The notes under the pieces were generated by a model, which worked only from the letters and a program-made list of their open reading frames with translations, was not told where the DNA came from and ran no database searches. From assembly GCF_016464385.1 (NCBI RefSeq), contig NZ_JADMLH010000002.1, positions 722,474-786,473 on the forward strand: DNA of 64,000 nt. Reading direction: 5' to 3'. Within the stretch, counting starts at the first letter, position 1, and each line of letters starts with the position of its first letter. The translations under genes were made by a program, and so were the position numbers. Source of the stretch: Nucisporomicrobium flavum. Its GTDB lineage: Bacteria > Actinomycetota > Actinomycetes > Mycobacteriales > Micromonosporaceae. Below are positions 34,867 through 43,115 of this stretch, piece by piece.

Positions 34867-35655
34867 TCACTTGAGCCTGGGTGCCTCGTACAGGTCGCTG
34901 GCCAGCAGGCCCTCCACCGTCTTCCCGTCGCTCAGTCGCAACGCCAGCTGGGTGCCCACGCTCTGCGGCCCGTCCGGCTCCGGGTACCAGGCCAGGAAGA
35001 AGCCGTCCTTGACCGTCGCGTGCACCGCCGGGCTCTTCGGGACCGTGATGGTGACTCCGGTGACGTCCGAGCCGAGGTGCCCGGCGATCAACCGGCAATA
35101 GTCTTCTTCGGTACGCAGCTGGCCGTACGCCTGCAGTTCGACGCCCTCGCGGCCGAGCTGCGCGTCGTTGACCGGGGCCGCGAAGATGCTGGCGCCGTGG
35201 ACCGCGCCGTCGCGGTCGCGGAAGCAGGTGGCGGTCCAGGTTTTCGTGGTGATGCTCAGGTACGCGTACGCGCCGCGCTGTTCGCCGAGGATGAGGCGGG
35301 GGGTGCGGGCCTCCGCCGCGGTGGCCGGTTCGCCGACGTCCGGAACGCAGCGGTTGACGATGGCGGTCGCCTGGGTCGCGGGCAGGGGCCGGGCGTCGGG
35401 GGTCCAGGAGGCGTACGCGCGATCCGCGCCGAGGTTGGGCAGGGCGAGCGCGGCGGCGCTGACCGCGAGGGCCGCCGCGGCGACGGTGATCAGTCGGCGG
35501 CGGCGTGCCGGGGAGCCCGCCTTCGCGAGGACCGGGGAAGGGTCGGAGGCGACGATGCGGTCGACGAGCGCCTGGGCGGGCGCTTGTCCGACGCGGGCGG
35601 GCACCGGTTCGGCGGCGGCGCGCAGGGCCTGGTCGAGGTCGAGGTGGCGGCTCAT
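34867..35655 (-). CDS. Membrane protein coupled to ECF sigma factor
   Basis: A 262-residue protein with a cytosolic N-terminus (1-~50), one transmembrane helix (about 54-74) and an extracytoplasmic domain. The last third is rich in short strands (VTITVPKSPAVHATVKDG). It overlaps the sigma gene by 4 nt (ATGA) and is the last gene of the acyltransferase-sigma-membrane protein operon. The layout suggests a sigma regulator, but no zinc anti-sigma motif is seen in the N-terminus. I do not recognise a named family. Confidence 0.75.
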   Translation of the reverse strand: MSRHLDLDQALRAAAEPVPARVGQAPAQALVDRIVASDPSPVLAKAGSPARRRRLITVAAAALAVSAAALALPNLGADRAYASWTPDARPLPATQATAIVNRCVPDVGEPATAAEARTPRLILGEQRGAYAYLSITTKTWTATCFRDRDGAVHGASIFAAPVNDAQLGREGVELQAYGQLRTEEDYCRLIAGHLGSDVTGVTITVPKSPAVHATVKDGFFLAWYPEPDGPQSVGTQLALRLSDGKTVEGLLASDLYEAPRLK

Positions 35656-36224
35656 AACGGGGCTCCCGTCTCGGAGATCGGGGTGGAGGTGGGGTGGCGG
35701 TGACCGGCGGTGGCTTCCTGCTGCAGCAGGCGTCGCCGCAGGCGGCGGCGGGCCCGCAGGAGCCGGACGCTGAACGCGGCCCGGGAGATGCCTAGGACGC
35801 GGGCGGCCTGCGCGCCGGTGAGGTTCTCGAAGACCGTCAGGGTGAGCGCCTGCTGGTCGTCGGGACTCAGGTGCTGCCAGGCGCGGACCAGGTCGACGCG
35901 GGCGGCCACGCCGTCGGCCTCGGCGGCGGTGGCGGTGTCGTTCGGCTCGCGCAGGATCCGCAGCGCGAGGCTGCGTTGCCGCTGGTCGCTGCGCTGACGG
36001 TTGCGCAGGGTGTGCTGGGCGGTGACGAAGAGCCAGGCGCGGGCGTCGTCGAGCGTTTCGGGTACGTCGGCGAAGCGGCGCCAGGCGGTGAGGAACACCT
36101 CCGCGACCACGTCGTCGGCGATCGCCAGGTGGGTGCGGCGCTCGACGAAGCAGACCAGGTCGTCGTACGTGGCCTGGAACAGGGCGCGGAAGGCGGTCTC
36201 GGCATCCGCCGTGGGTTGGCTCAC
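35652..36224 (-). CDS. ECF RNA polymerase sigma factor
   Basis: A 190-residue two-region sigma factor. Region 2: FRALFQATYDDLVCFVERR and DDVVAEVFLTAWRRFADV. Region 4: LSPDDQQALTLTVFENLTGAQAA with RVLGISRAAFSVRLLRARRRLRRRL. The C-terminus is very basic. The GTG start at 36224 overlaps the acyltransferase stop, and its stop overlaps the membrane protein start, so all three are translationally coupled. Target promoters unknown. Confidence 0.88.
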   Translation of the reverse strand: MSQPTADAETAFRALFQATYDDLVCFVERRTHLAIADDVVAEVFLTAWRRFADVPETLDDARAWLFVTAQHTLRNRQRSDQRQRSLALRILREPNDTATAAEADGVAARVDLVRAWQHLSPDDQQALTLTVFENLTGAQAARVLGISRAAFSVRLLRARRRLRRRLLQQEATAGHRHPTSTPISETGAPL

Positions 36225-37330
36225 GACCTCACATGTTCGGCAGGGGCTTCGGTGCTACCGACTTTTTTCGGCGACGGGCTCGCGAGGGTAGCAAGCACCG
36301 GCGCGAGCGGCCGTTCCACGAACCGGTGCACCAGCCACGCGACCGTCAGCAGGACGGTGACCGCAGCCGTGATCAGGACCGGGGCGGGCAGGCCGGTGTG
36401 GGCGTACGCGGTGCGGATCAGGCTGTATCCGATGCGCTGGTGCAGCAGATAGAACGGGTACGTGAGCGCGCCGGCGGTGGCGAGCCAGCGCCACGTGAGG
36501 CGGTCGGTGTACCCGAGGGCTATGGCGAGCAGCACCCCGTACGCGATGGTCAGCAGGAGGTAGGCCGGCCAGGCCGGGACCGCGAAGCCGGGTTTGAGGT
36601 CGAGGACGCGCACGTGCACCCGTTGCAGGCTGACCAACCAGCAGCCGGCCAGCAGCAGGCCGAGGCGGCGGTCGGGACCGAAGCGGCGCATGAGGGACAT
36701 GGTCACGCCGGCGATGAAGTACGGCGCGAAGTCGGGCATGACCAGGTCGGTCACGAGCGAGCGCGGGTGGGCGGGGATCACGACGGCAGCGACGAGCCAA
36801 CACGTGGCGAAGGTGGCGACGCGCTTGCGGGAGAGCCCGGCGCCGACGAGGCAGGCGAACAGCAGGTAGAACCGGATCTCGCACCAGAGGGTCCAGTACA
36901 CCGTGTCGACGAGGGGCGTGCCGAGCGGCTCGGCGAGCATGGTGAGGTTGATGACGATGTCGCTCACGGCCGGCTGCCCGCTCACGGGCACCCCGTAGGT
37001 CACCGGAAGCGCCGTCACCACGGCGGCCGTCAGCAGAACGCCGACCCAGAACGCCGGGTACAGGCGTACGGCGCGGGAGACGGCGAAGCCGCGCACGGTC
37101 CGGCCCCACCCGCTCGTGGCGATGACGAAGCCGCTGATCAGGAAGAACACCTCGACGCCGAGGAAACCGTAGATCAGTACGGGCGCCGCGTCCGGCAGGA
37201 AGTGCTTCGGGGGCCGTACGCCGTCCAGCCGCCACGAGTCGCCGAAGTGGTACCCGGCCACGCCCAGCGCGCAGATCAGCCGTAACCCGTCGAGGGCGTA
37301 CATGCGTCCGGTCCGGGTAGCCGTCGTCAT
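36221..37330 (-). CDS. Acyltransferase-3 family membrane enzyme
   Basis: A 369-residue integral membrane protein with about ten helices. The N-terminus MYALDGLRLICALGVAGYHFGD has the conserved LDGLRxxxAxxVxxxH motif of acyltransferase 3, with FFLISGFVI and RLYPAFW in the next loops. These enzymes acetylate or acylate sugars in polysaccharides, peptidoglycan or natural products. It is the first gene of a coupled operon with a sigma factor and its membrane partner, which is unusual; the sigma factor may respond to envelope state. The ATG at 37330 is followed ten codons later by the conserved domain. Confidence 0.88.
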   Translation of the reverse strand: MTTATRTGRMYALDGLRLICALGVAGYHFGDSWRLDGVRPPKHFLPDAAPVLIYGFLGVEVFFLISGFVIATSGWGRTVRGFAVSRAVRLYPAFWVGVLLTAAVVTALPVTYGVPVSGQPAVSDIVINLTMLAEPLGTPLVDTVYWTLWCEIRFYLLFACLVGAGLSRKRVATFATCWLVAAVVIPAHPRSLVTDLVMPDFAPYFIAGVTMSLMRRFGPDRRLGLLLAGCWLVSLQRVHVRVLDLKPGFAVPAWPAYLLLTIAYGVLLAIALGYTDRLTWRWLATAGALTYPFYLLHQRIGYSLIRTAYAHTGLPAPVLITAAVTVLLTVAWLVHRFVERPLAPVLATLASPSPKKVGSTEAPAEHVRS

Positions 37331-37400
37331 CGCCGCCTCCTGCGGGTCCCGGATGCGGGGGTCGCATCCGGGACCTACATGTGCGGCACAGGGGTGATCG

Positions 37401-37955
37401 TTACAGCCGGGAGCGGCCGGGCCCGTACGTGGTGCCGGCCCGGTCGCGTTCGAGCCAGCCGGTGTCGACGAGCATCCGGCGTACGGCGGCCACGTCGTCG
37501 GTGACCTCGGCCAGCCGCTTGTTGATCTCGTCCTCGTCGTACAGGCCGTCTAGCGCGAGGAACCGGGACAGCAGCTCGCCGAGAACCTCGTACCGGTCGC
37601 TCAGGGTCGGCGGCATGCTGGTCAGCCGGCCGTGCGAGAAGTTGCCGCGCAGCTGCGGATAGTCGGCGAGCAGCCCGGCGATGGGTTGCGAGCGTTCGAC
37701 CGCGGCGGCCGCCTCGCGCAGGCCTTCGAGCCGGGCCCGGTAGAAGCCGTTGCCGGAGCCGATGGCCACCCCCAGCGCGACGAGCCGGGCGCAGGCGTCG
37801 CCGACCTTGGGCAGCGGCAGATCCAGCCGGTAGCTCAGCTCGCCGAGGCTGGCGCCGTCCTTGCCGCAGCGGACCAGCTCGGCCAGGGCCAGCAGGCGGG
37901 TCTCGCCGGAGAGCTGGGTGAGGACGTCGGCGGCGCGGGCGGCTTCCAGAGACAT
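37401..37955 (-). CDS. DUF2087 protein with ArsR-like winged helix
   Basis: A 184-residue putative transcription regulator. Residues ~8-70 look like a winged-helix ArsR domain (LSGETRLLALAELVR, ASLGELSYRLDLPLPKVGDACARLVALG). The C-terminal ~75 residues match DUF2087 (FLALDGLYDEDEINKRL, DVAAVRRMLVDTGWLERDRAGTTYGP). This combination occurs in many actinomycetes; ligand and targets are unknown. The ATG at 37955 is chosen because GGTGGCGGG lies just upstream and the domain begins soon after. Confidence 0.85.
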   Translation of the reverse strand: MSLEAARAADVLTQLSGETRLLALAELVRCGKDGASLGELSYRLDLPLPKVGDACARLVALGVAIGSGNGFYRARLEGLREAAAAVERSQPIAGLLADYPQLRGNFSHGRLTSMPPTLSDRYEVLGELLSRFLALDGLYDEDEINKRLAEVTDDVAAVRRMLVDTGWLERDRAGTTYGPGRSRL

Positions 37956-38148
37956 CCCGCCACCGTACGAACGGCAGTCGGTAGTCGCACCCGAATTCTG
38001 AGCGGCACCGTGACTTGTGAACTGCTCATTCACTCACTGTGTGCAACGGACGGGTAGACGTACCGTATTTGTCTAGTCACCCATTCCGAATCTCGCGTCC
38101 TCGTCCCACAGGCCTGGGGACGAGGAGGCCCCGGGGTGAGGAGGAAAT

Positions 38149-38295
38149 GTGGGTGGCGAGCAGGAGGTCCGCCGGGCCGGACGCAAGCCGAGTCTTCCGT
38201 GGCGGACTGCCGGTGAGGTGGCGCTGCTGGCAGTGAAGATCATGGCAGCGGTCGCTGCGCTCTACGGGGCGCTGAAGGGAGGCGGTCTCGCCTGA
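38149..38295 (+). CDS. Possible 48-residue amphipathic small protein
   Basis: An open frame from a GTG at 38149 to TGA at 38295, preceded by AGGAGGA (38139-38145) with a short 4-nt spacer. The product has a polar, basic first half (EQEVRRAGRKPSLPW) and a hydrophobic second half (EVALLAVKIMAAVAALYGAL) ending KGGGLA, so it could bind or cross the membrane. The stop codon lies in the loop of the hairpin at 38282-38308. Third positions are about three-quarters G/C. I do not recognise it. An overlapping ATG frame (38147) also exists. It may not be a gene. Confidence 0.35.
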   Translation: MGGEQEVRRAGRKPSLPWRTAGEVALLAVKIMAAVAALYGALKGGGLA

Positions 38296-38308
38296 AGGGC
38301 GAGACCGC
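38282..38308 (+). terminator. Perfect 11-bp hairpin after small open frame
   Basis: gcggtctcgcc (38282-38292) and ggcgagaccgc (38298-38308) form a perfect stem with a 5-nt loop. It overlaps the stop codon of the possible small protein. No T-run follows. It could be a terminator or an RNA element in the long non-coding stretch 37956-38743. Confidence 0.5.
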
Positions 38309-38490
38309 GGCGGTCGGACGTCCTCCGTTGCTGGCAGGCATCACGAGGGCGTCCTTCCGTTTGTGGAGAGTCTGACACAGCGCGGTGGCCGGCGGCCGAT
38401 TCATTCGCCCGAGCCGAACTCTGCACTATTCGGACTAATTCGGTGAACCGGTGGTTGGTGCGGGGCGCACCCTATTTCGGTGGGGCCTAG

Positions 38491-38670
38491 CGCCAAACCG
38501 CGGCCGAGGCGTGGCACCTGAGCGCCCCGGAGGTCTCGCGGCACCTGGCCGTCCTGAAGAAGGCCGGCCTGATCCGGACGGCCCGCCGCGGCCGGTACGT
38601 CAGTCACGAGCTCGACCTGTCGGCCACGGCGGCCCTCGGCGCCGACCTGGTGGCCGTCCTGCTGCGCTGA
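38491..38670 (+). pseudogene. Remnant of an ArsR-family regulator (C-terminal half)
   Basis: The frame ending in the TGA at 38668-38670 reads as the recognition helix, wing and C-terminus of an ArsR-type winged-helix regulator: LSAPEVSRHLAVLKKAGLIR, TARRGRYVSHELDL and DLVAVLLR. It is cut by an in-frame TAG at 38488-38490 and has no start codon; the N-terminal half is missing. The sequence before it does not continue the family. This is a gene fragment, probably left by a deletion. It lies ~70 bp before the metalloprotease gene. Confidence 0.8.
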
Positions 38671-38743
38671 GCCGGTGATTGATCCGCGTCGCCCCGGCGT
38701 GCCAGGATCGATCGACTGTCCTCTATCGACGGGTGGCGCGGCG

Positions 38744-40771
38744 ATGACGGTACGGCGTTCGGCCTCGATGATCTGCGCGATGCTGCTGGCGGTGACCGGA
38801 GCCGTGGCGACCCCGGCGCAGGCGGCTCCCGCTCCGCCCGGACCGGACACCCCGTGGCGGATGCGCCACTGGCCGCAGACGCAACCCTGGCAGCGGGACC
38901 AGCCCGCGCCGGGAAAGGGCGCGCTGCAGCCGATCGATCCGCAGAACTACGAGCTGCCGGACACCATGACCTGGGACGATTACCGGCCGGTTCCGCGTAC
39001 GGACTGGGCCGATCCCGCGACCCCCGGCTCGGTCCGCACCTTCCAGGGCGCGTTGGTCCTGGTCGACTTCCCGAATCAGCCGTTCGTCGTGACGCAGCCG
39101 GCGAACTCCACCATCTACGGCAACCCGTTCTCCGTGCACGACCTGGCGCGTTCCGACGTACCCGGGTTCTATCGCGACTTCCTGAACCGGCCCGGAGAGC
39201 TGAACCGCGGCCACACCATCCACGAATACTGGATGGAGGATTCCGGCGGCCGCTTCGGCATCGAGCTGGGCGCGTTCGGGGTCTATCAAATGCCGTCCAA
39301 GAGCCATGAGTACGGCATCGAGAACTCGATGCAGCGCGGTCGTGGCTGCCCCGCCGGGGACACCTGTGGCCGGGATCTGCGCACCGACGCGCGGGCGGCC
39401 TGGATCGCGGACGTCGGTGACGCCGTGGCCGCCCGGTACGACTTCGTGTTCTTCCTCGCCGCGGGGCAGGACGAGTCGTCCACGTGGCAGGAGTTCGGCG
39501 AGATGAAGTTCCCCGGCAAGGACGCGGTGAGCGACGCGTTCGGGCCGCCGGACGACGCGCTGCCCAACTGGAACGCGACCCGGTACGTCGAGTGGACGTC
39601 GTGGCAGGCCTCGTCGAACATCTGGCCCAACGCCACCGCCGGGAGCTCGCTGCAGGCCGAGAGCTCGGGCATGTCGACGTACGCCCACGAGTTCAGCCAC
39701 ATCCTCGGCGTCGGCGACAACTACAACAATCCGTACTCCGTACCGCCGCGCCGGGATTACAGCGGGCCGTGGGAGATGCTCAGCCGCGGGACGTTCAACG
39801 GGCCCGGCGGTCCGCACAGCCGGTGGCTCATTCCCGCGACCGCCGGGGCGTCCATGGGTGCTCAGCACATGCTGCGCAACAAACTGAAGCTCGGCATCGT
39901 CGATGACGCGTCCGTGCTGCGCCTTTCCCGGAGCGCCTTGGCCGCGTCCGGTGTCGTGGTCGCCCGGGTGACCGCCCGCGAGGCCGAGCCGGGCAAGCGG
40001 GGAATCGCCGGCATCAACGTTGCCCTGGACGGCGGCGACGCGAGCCCGGCCTGCGACGCCGCGGCCGATCCGTACTGCGACGGCGGCGGGTACGACAACT
40101 ACACGCTCGAGGTGGTCGACCGGATGGGCTTCGACTCGTTCACGCCCGACTCCGGCGTGCTGCTGGCGAAGACCAAGAACGAGGACGCCGCACCGTTCAT
40201 CTGGACCATCGACGCCAACCCCCAGGACATCGACAAGGTGGATTTCGTACGGCCGGACGGCACCCCGCAGAAGATGACCGTCGGCGATTACCGGCAGCTG
40301 TCCGACGCCCTGTTCCACGCCGGCACCGGTTCGGGCAGCGAGTACGAGTACGCCGACACCGCCAACCGGCTCCACTTCTACGTGCTCGATCCGCACCGGG
40401 ACGCCTCCGGCGTGCTCTCGTACACGGTGGCCGTACGGTCGCTGGACGGCGCCGGCCCGCAGCCCCGCGGCGTGGCGGTCGCACCCACCGCGGCCGTCGT
40501 GTCGTCCTCGGGCTGGGCGCGCTGCCGGGTCCCGGTCCGCAACCCGGCCGGCGCCACCGACGTGTACCGCATCTCCGCCGCGCCGGCCGCCGGCTGGACG
40601 ACCTGGCTGCCGAAGGAGATCACCGAGGTGGCGGCCGGGCGGACGAAGGCCGTGGACGTGTACGTCGAACGGGACGGCGCGGGACGGCGGGGCACGAAGG
40701 TGCCGGTCACCGTCACGTCGGAGAGTGATCCGGCCGCCACCGCCACCGCCTCGTGCCGCATCCTGGGGTAG
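38744..40771 (+). CDS. Secreted M6-family (immune inhibitor A-like) metalloprotease
   Basis: A 675-residue exported protease. Residues 1-~28 are a signal peptide (MTVRRSASMICAMLLAV, then ATPAQAA). The zinc motif HEFSH with the downstream GVGDNY is near residues 325-340, as in the M6 family. A beta-rich C-terminal domain (about 560-675) looks like a substrate-binding or NPCBM/Ig-like module. The ATG at 38744 fits the signal peptide; the frame is open a little further upstream. Substrates of M6 proteases are usually host or environmental proteins. Confidence 0.87.
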   Translation: MTVRRSASMICAMLLAVTGAVATPAQAAPAPPGPDTPWRMRHWPQTQPWQRDQPAPGKGALQPIDPQNYELPDTMTWDDYRPVPRTDWADPATPGSVRTFQGALVLVDFPNQPFVVTQPANSTIYGNPFSVHDLARSDVPGFYRDFLNRPGELNRGHTIHEYWMEDSGGRFGIELGAFGVYQMPSKSHEYGIENSMQRGRGCPAGDTCGRDLRTDARAAWIADVGDAVAARYDFVFFLAAGQDESSTWQEFGEMKFPGKDAVSDAFGPPDDALPNWNATRYVEWTSWQASSNIWPNATAGSSLQAESSGMSTYAHEFSHILGVGDNYNNPYSVPPRRDYSGPWEMLSRGTFNGPGGPHSRWLIPATAGASMGAQHMLRNKLKLGIVDDASVLRLSRSALAASGVVVARVTAREAEPGKRGIAGINVALDGGDASPACDAAADPYCDGGGYDNYTLEVVDRMGFDSFTPDSGVLLAKTKNEDAAPFIWTIDANPQDIDKVDFVRPDGTPQKMTVGDYRQLSDALFHAGTGSGSEYEYADTANRLHFYVLDPHRDASGVLSYTVAVRSLDGAGPQPRGVAVAPTAAVVSSSGWARCRVPVRNPAGATDVYRISAAPAAGWTTWLPKEITEVAAGRTKAVDVYVERDGAGRRGTKVPVTVTSESDPAATATASCRILG

Positions 40772-40831
40772 TGGCCGAAAAAATCTGATCTCGAGTGCAC
40801 ACGCGAGGGCCCGGCAGACGTCCTACTGGGT

Positions 40832-41350
40832 GTGACCTTCGAGCAGTTCGCGGTGGCCCGGCTCCCGAGCCTGCTGCGGTACGCGGTCGTCCTCACCGGC
40901 GACCGCGACCTCGCGCAGGACGTCGTCCAGGAGGTTCTGGCGCGGGCACAGGTGAAATGGCGGCGGATCAGCGATGCCGACTCGCCCGAGGCGTACGTGC
41001 GCCGAATGGTGCTCAACGAGTACCTGTCCTGGCGGCGTAGCTGGGCGGTGCGCAACGTCCACGCGGTGGGTGAGCGGCTCGTCGACCTCGACGACGCGCG
41101 GGGCGGGGTGAACGACCCGGCCCAGGGTGTCGTGGAAGCCGACGCGTTGTGGAACCGGCTGGCCACGCTGGGCCGCAAGCAGCGGGCGGTGCTGGTGCTG
41201 CGGTACTACGAGCAGCTGGACGACGAGGCGATCGCCGACCTGGTCGGCTGTTCGCCGGCGACCGTCCGCAGCCATGCCTCGAGGGCGCTGAAGACGCTCC
41301 GGCTGTCACCGGAGTTCGCGCACAGGATTCACGCCAAGGAGGCGTCGTGA
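40832..41350 (+). CDS. SigE-family RNA polymerase sigma factor
   Basis: A 172-residue sigma factor of the actinomycete SigE-like group (TIGR02983 type): FEQFAVARLPSLLRYAVVLTGDRDLAQDVVQEVL in region 2 and LGRKQRAVLVLRYYEQLDD with VGCSPATVRSHASRAL in region 4. The GTG at 40832 begins the domain directly. The stop overlaps the next gene (GTGA). Such sigma genes are usually followed by a membrane protein gene, as here. The trigger is unknown. Confidence 0.9.
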   Translation: MTFEQFAVARLPSLLRYAVVLTGDRDLAQDVVQEVLARAQVKWRRISDADSPEAYVRRMVLNEYLSWRRSWAVRNVHAVGERLVDLDDARGGVNDPAQGVVEADALWNRLATLGRKQRAVLVLRYYEQLDDEAIADLVGCSPATVRSHASRALKTLRLSPEFAHRIHAKEAS

Positions 41351-42036
41351 TCGACAATGAGGACCGGCTTCGCGAAGCCTTCGAGAGCCACGAGCACCTG
41401 GCTCCCGACGCGGAGCAGGTTTACGCCCGCGTGCGGGAGCTGTCCCGCTCGTACCAGTGGCGTCGCCGTGGCCTGCAGGTCGCCGGCGGCACCGTGCTCG
41501 GCGCCGGGCTCGTGGCCGGGGTGCTGAACCTGCCGTCGATCCTGCCCGCCGGCCAGGGCGGCAACGACGGGGCCATGGTGGCGCCGGCCGCCGCGCCGCA
41601 GACGCCCTCGCCGTCCCCGTCGGTGCGCGCGCCGCGCAGCTCGGAGCTGCCGGACGAGCCGAACCCGATGGACGCGCACCAGAAGCAGTACGACGCCTAC
41701 TTCAACGCCGGCTACGACTATGACGACGCCGTGAAGCTGGCCAAGAAGTGGAAGCTGAAGTCGGACGACGACCACATCGACGCCGTGAAGATCCGCGCCG
41801 GCCAGTGGCTGCTCGACGGCAAGAAGCTGCCGGTCAGGCCGAGCAACGACCCGGATTCCGCGGACGTCACCACGCCGAAGGAAGAGCAGCAGGTCAACGC
41901 GTTCTTCCGCGCGGGCTACGACTACGACGACGCGGTGCGGCTGGCCAAGATGTGGAAGAAGGCCACGCCGTACGAGGCGAAGATCGCGGGCGGGAAGAAG
42001 CTCATCGCCGGAGAGAGCCTGCCGTTCCAGCCGTGA
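41347..42036 (+). CDS. Membrane protein with duplicated YDYDDA motif, sigma partner
   Basis: A 229-residue protein: cytosolic N-terminus (1-~38), one transmembrane helix (about 41-62), a Pro/Ser linker, then an extracytoplasmic part holding two related ~45-residue units. Each has AGYDYDDAV(K/R)LAK(K/M)WK, then a spacer with I(R)AG and LLDGKKLPV or LIAGESLPF. The acidic DYDDA core could bind a cation, though this is only a guess. It is coupled by 4-nt overlaps to the sigma gene before and the amidoligase gene after. I do not recognise the repeat family. Confidence 0.8.
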   Translation: MIDNEDRLREAFESHEHLAPDAEQVYARVRELSRSYQWRRRGLQVAGGTVLGAGLVAGVLNLPSILPAGQGGNDGAMVAPAAAPQTPSPSPSVRAPRSSELPDEPNPMDAHQKQYDAYFNAGYDYDDAVKLAKKWKLKSDDDHIDAVKIRAGQWLLDGKKLPVRPSNDPDSADVTTPKEEQQVNAFFRAGYDYDDAVRLAKMWKKATPYEAKIAGGKKLIAGESLPFQP

Positions 42037-43115
42037 CCCCCCGTCTGCTCCGGCGTACCGGATTCGAGATCGAGCTGATGGCCCCGCCAGGCCTCAGCCG
42101 GCGCACCCTGGCCGTGGACCTGGCCGCCCGCTGCGGCGGCCGGGTCCACCCGGTGTGGCATCGCGACAGCGAACCGTCCCTGGTCCCCGGCCTGGGACGG
42201 TTCCTGCACCTCACCCAGGGTTTCGAGGTCCGCCGGGCGGACGGCGCCCTGCTGTGCACGCTGGTCGACGACGTGACGCTGCTCGCCGACCTCGACCCGC
42301 GGGCCCCGGCGGCGCCCGGCTGGTTCCGCATCCTTACCGACGACGGGCGGCTCCTGCACCTGCTCGCCGCGCACAGCGACCCTGGCGGCACGCTGGGGGC
42401 CGCGCTCGACGGGCCGGCCCAGCTGTGGGGCACGAGGGTGCAACGGCACGACGACGACGTGTACGTGCTCGAGGACCCGGGCGGGGCGACGATCGCCCTG
42501 GCCGCGGCTCAGGGCGCGGGGCGGGAACGGCCGTGCGAGATCGTCACCCCGCCGCTGGCCGACGACCACGGTGCGAGGCTCGAGGAGCTGCTCGGCCCGG
42601 CCCGCGAGCTGGGCTTCACCGTGCCCCGCGAGGCGGCCGTGCACCTGCACCTCGACGGTGCGCCGTTCCGGGAGGCGTACGCGCTGGCCAACGTCGTACG
42701 GCTCTTCGCGTCGTGGCGTGAGCCCCTGCGCACCCTGCTGCAGACCAACCCGGCGTGCCGGCGCCTCGCCCCGTTGCCGGAGCCGCTCGTGGAGGCGGCG
42801 CGGGGCGTGCCCTCGTACGAGGACCTGCGGAAGGCGGCCGAGGAGGGCGAGCTGACGAAGTTCTTCGACGTCAACCTGACCCAGCTGCTCACGGACACGC
42901 CGCTGCGCGACACCATCGAGATCCGCATCCTGCCCGGCGCCATCGAGACCGCCGACGTCCTGCACCGTGCCGCGCTGGTCGAGTTGCTGCTGGACCGTTG
43001 CCTGCGGCCCGAGCCGTTCCCCGAGGCGCCGGCGGACCCGCAGGCCGCGCTGCAGGCGCTGCTCGAGGTGGCCGCGGACGTGCTCGCCGGCCGCGACGAG
43101 GTGGCTATCCCCTGA
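42033..43115 (+). CDS. Putative amidoligase (PF12224-type, ATP-grasp-like COOH-NH2 ligase)
   Basis: A 360-residue protein resembling amidoligase_2 enzymes, relatives of glutamine synthetase-type ligases that form amide bonds. The N-terminal motif is TGFEIELMAP. The central AVHLHLDGAPFREAYALANVVRLF and the later DTIEIRILPGAIETADVL are the conserved blocks with acidic and histidine residues expected to bind ATP and metal. The GTG overlaps the previous stop (GTGA), so it is made with the sigma factor and its membrane partner. Substrate unknown; peptide or cell-wall modification is possible. It overlaps the convergent methyltransferase by 11 bp. Confidence 0.75.
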   Translation: MTPRLLRRTGFEIELMAPPGLSRRTLAVDLAARCGGRVHPVWHRDSEPSLVPGLGRFLHLTQGFEVRRADGALLCTLVDDVTLLADLDPRAPAAPGWFRILTDDGRLLHLLAAHSDPGGTLGAALDGPAQLWGTRVQRHDDDVYVLEDPGGATIALAAAQGAGRERPCEIVTPPLADDHGARLEELLGPARELGFTVPREAAVHLHLDGAPFREAYALANVVRLFASWREPLRTLLQTNPACRRLAPLPEPLVEAARGVPSYEDLRKAAEEGELTKFFDVNLTQLLTDTPLRDTIEIRILPGAIETADVLHRAALVELLLDRCLRPEPFPEAPADPQAALQALLEVAADVLAGRDEVAIP

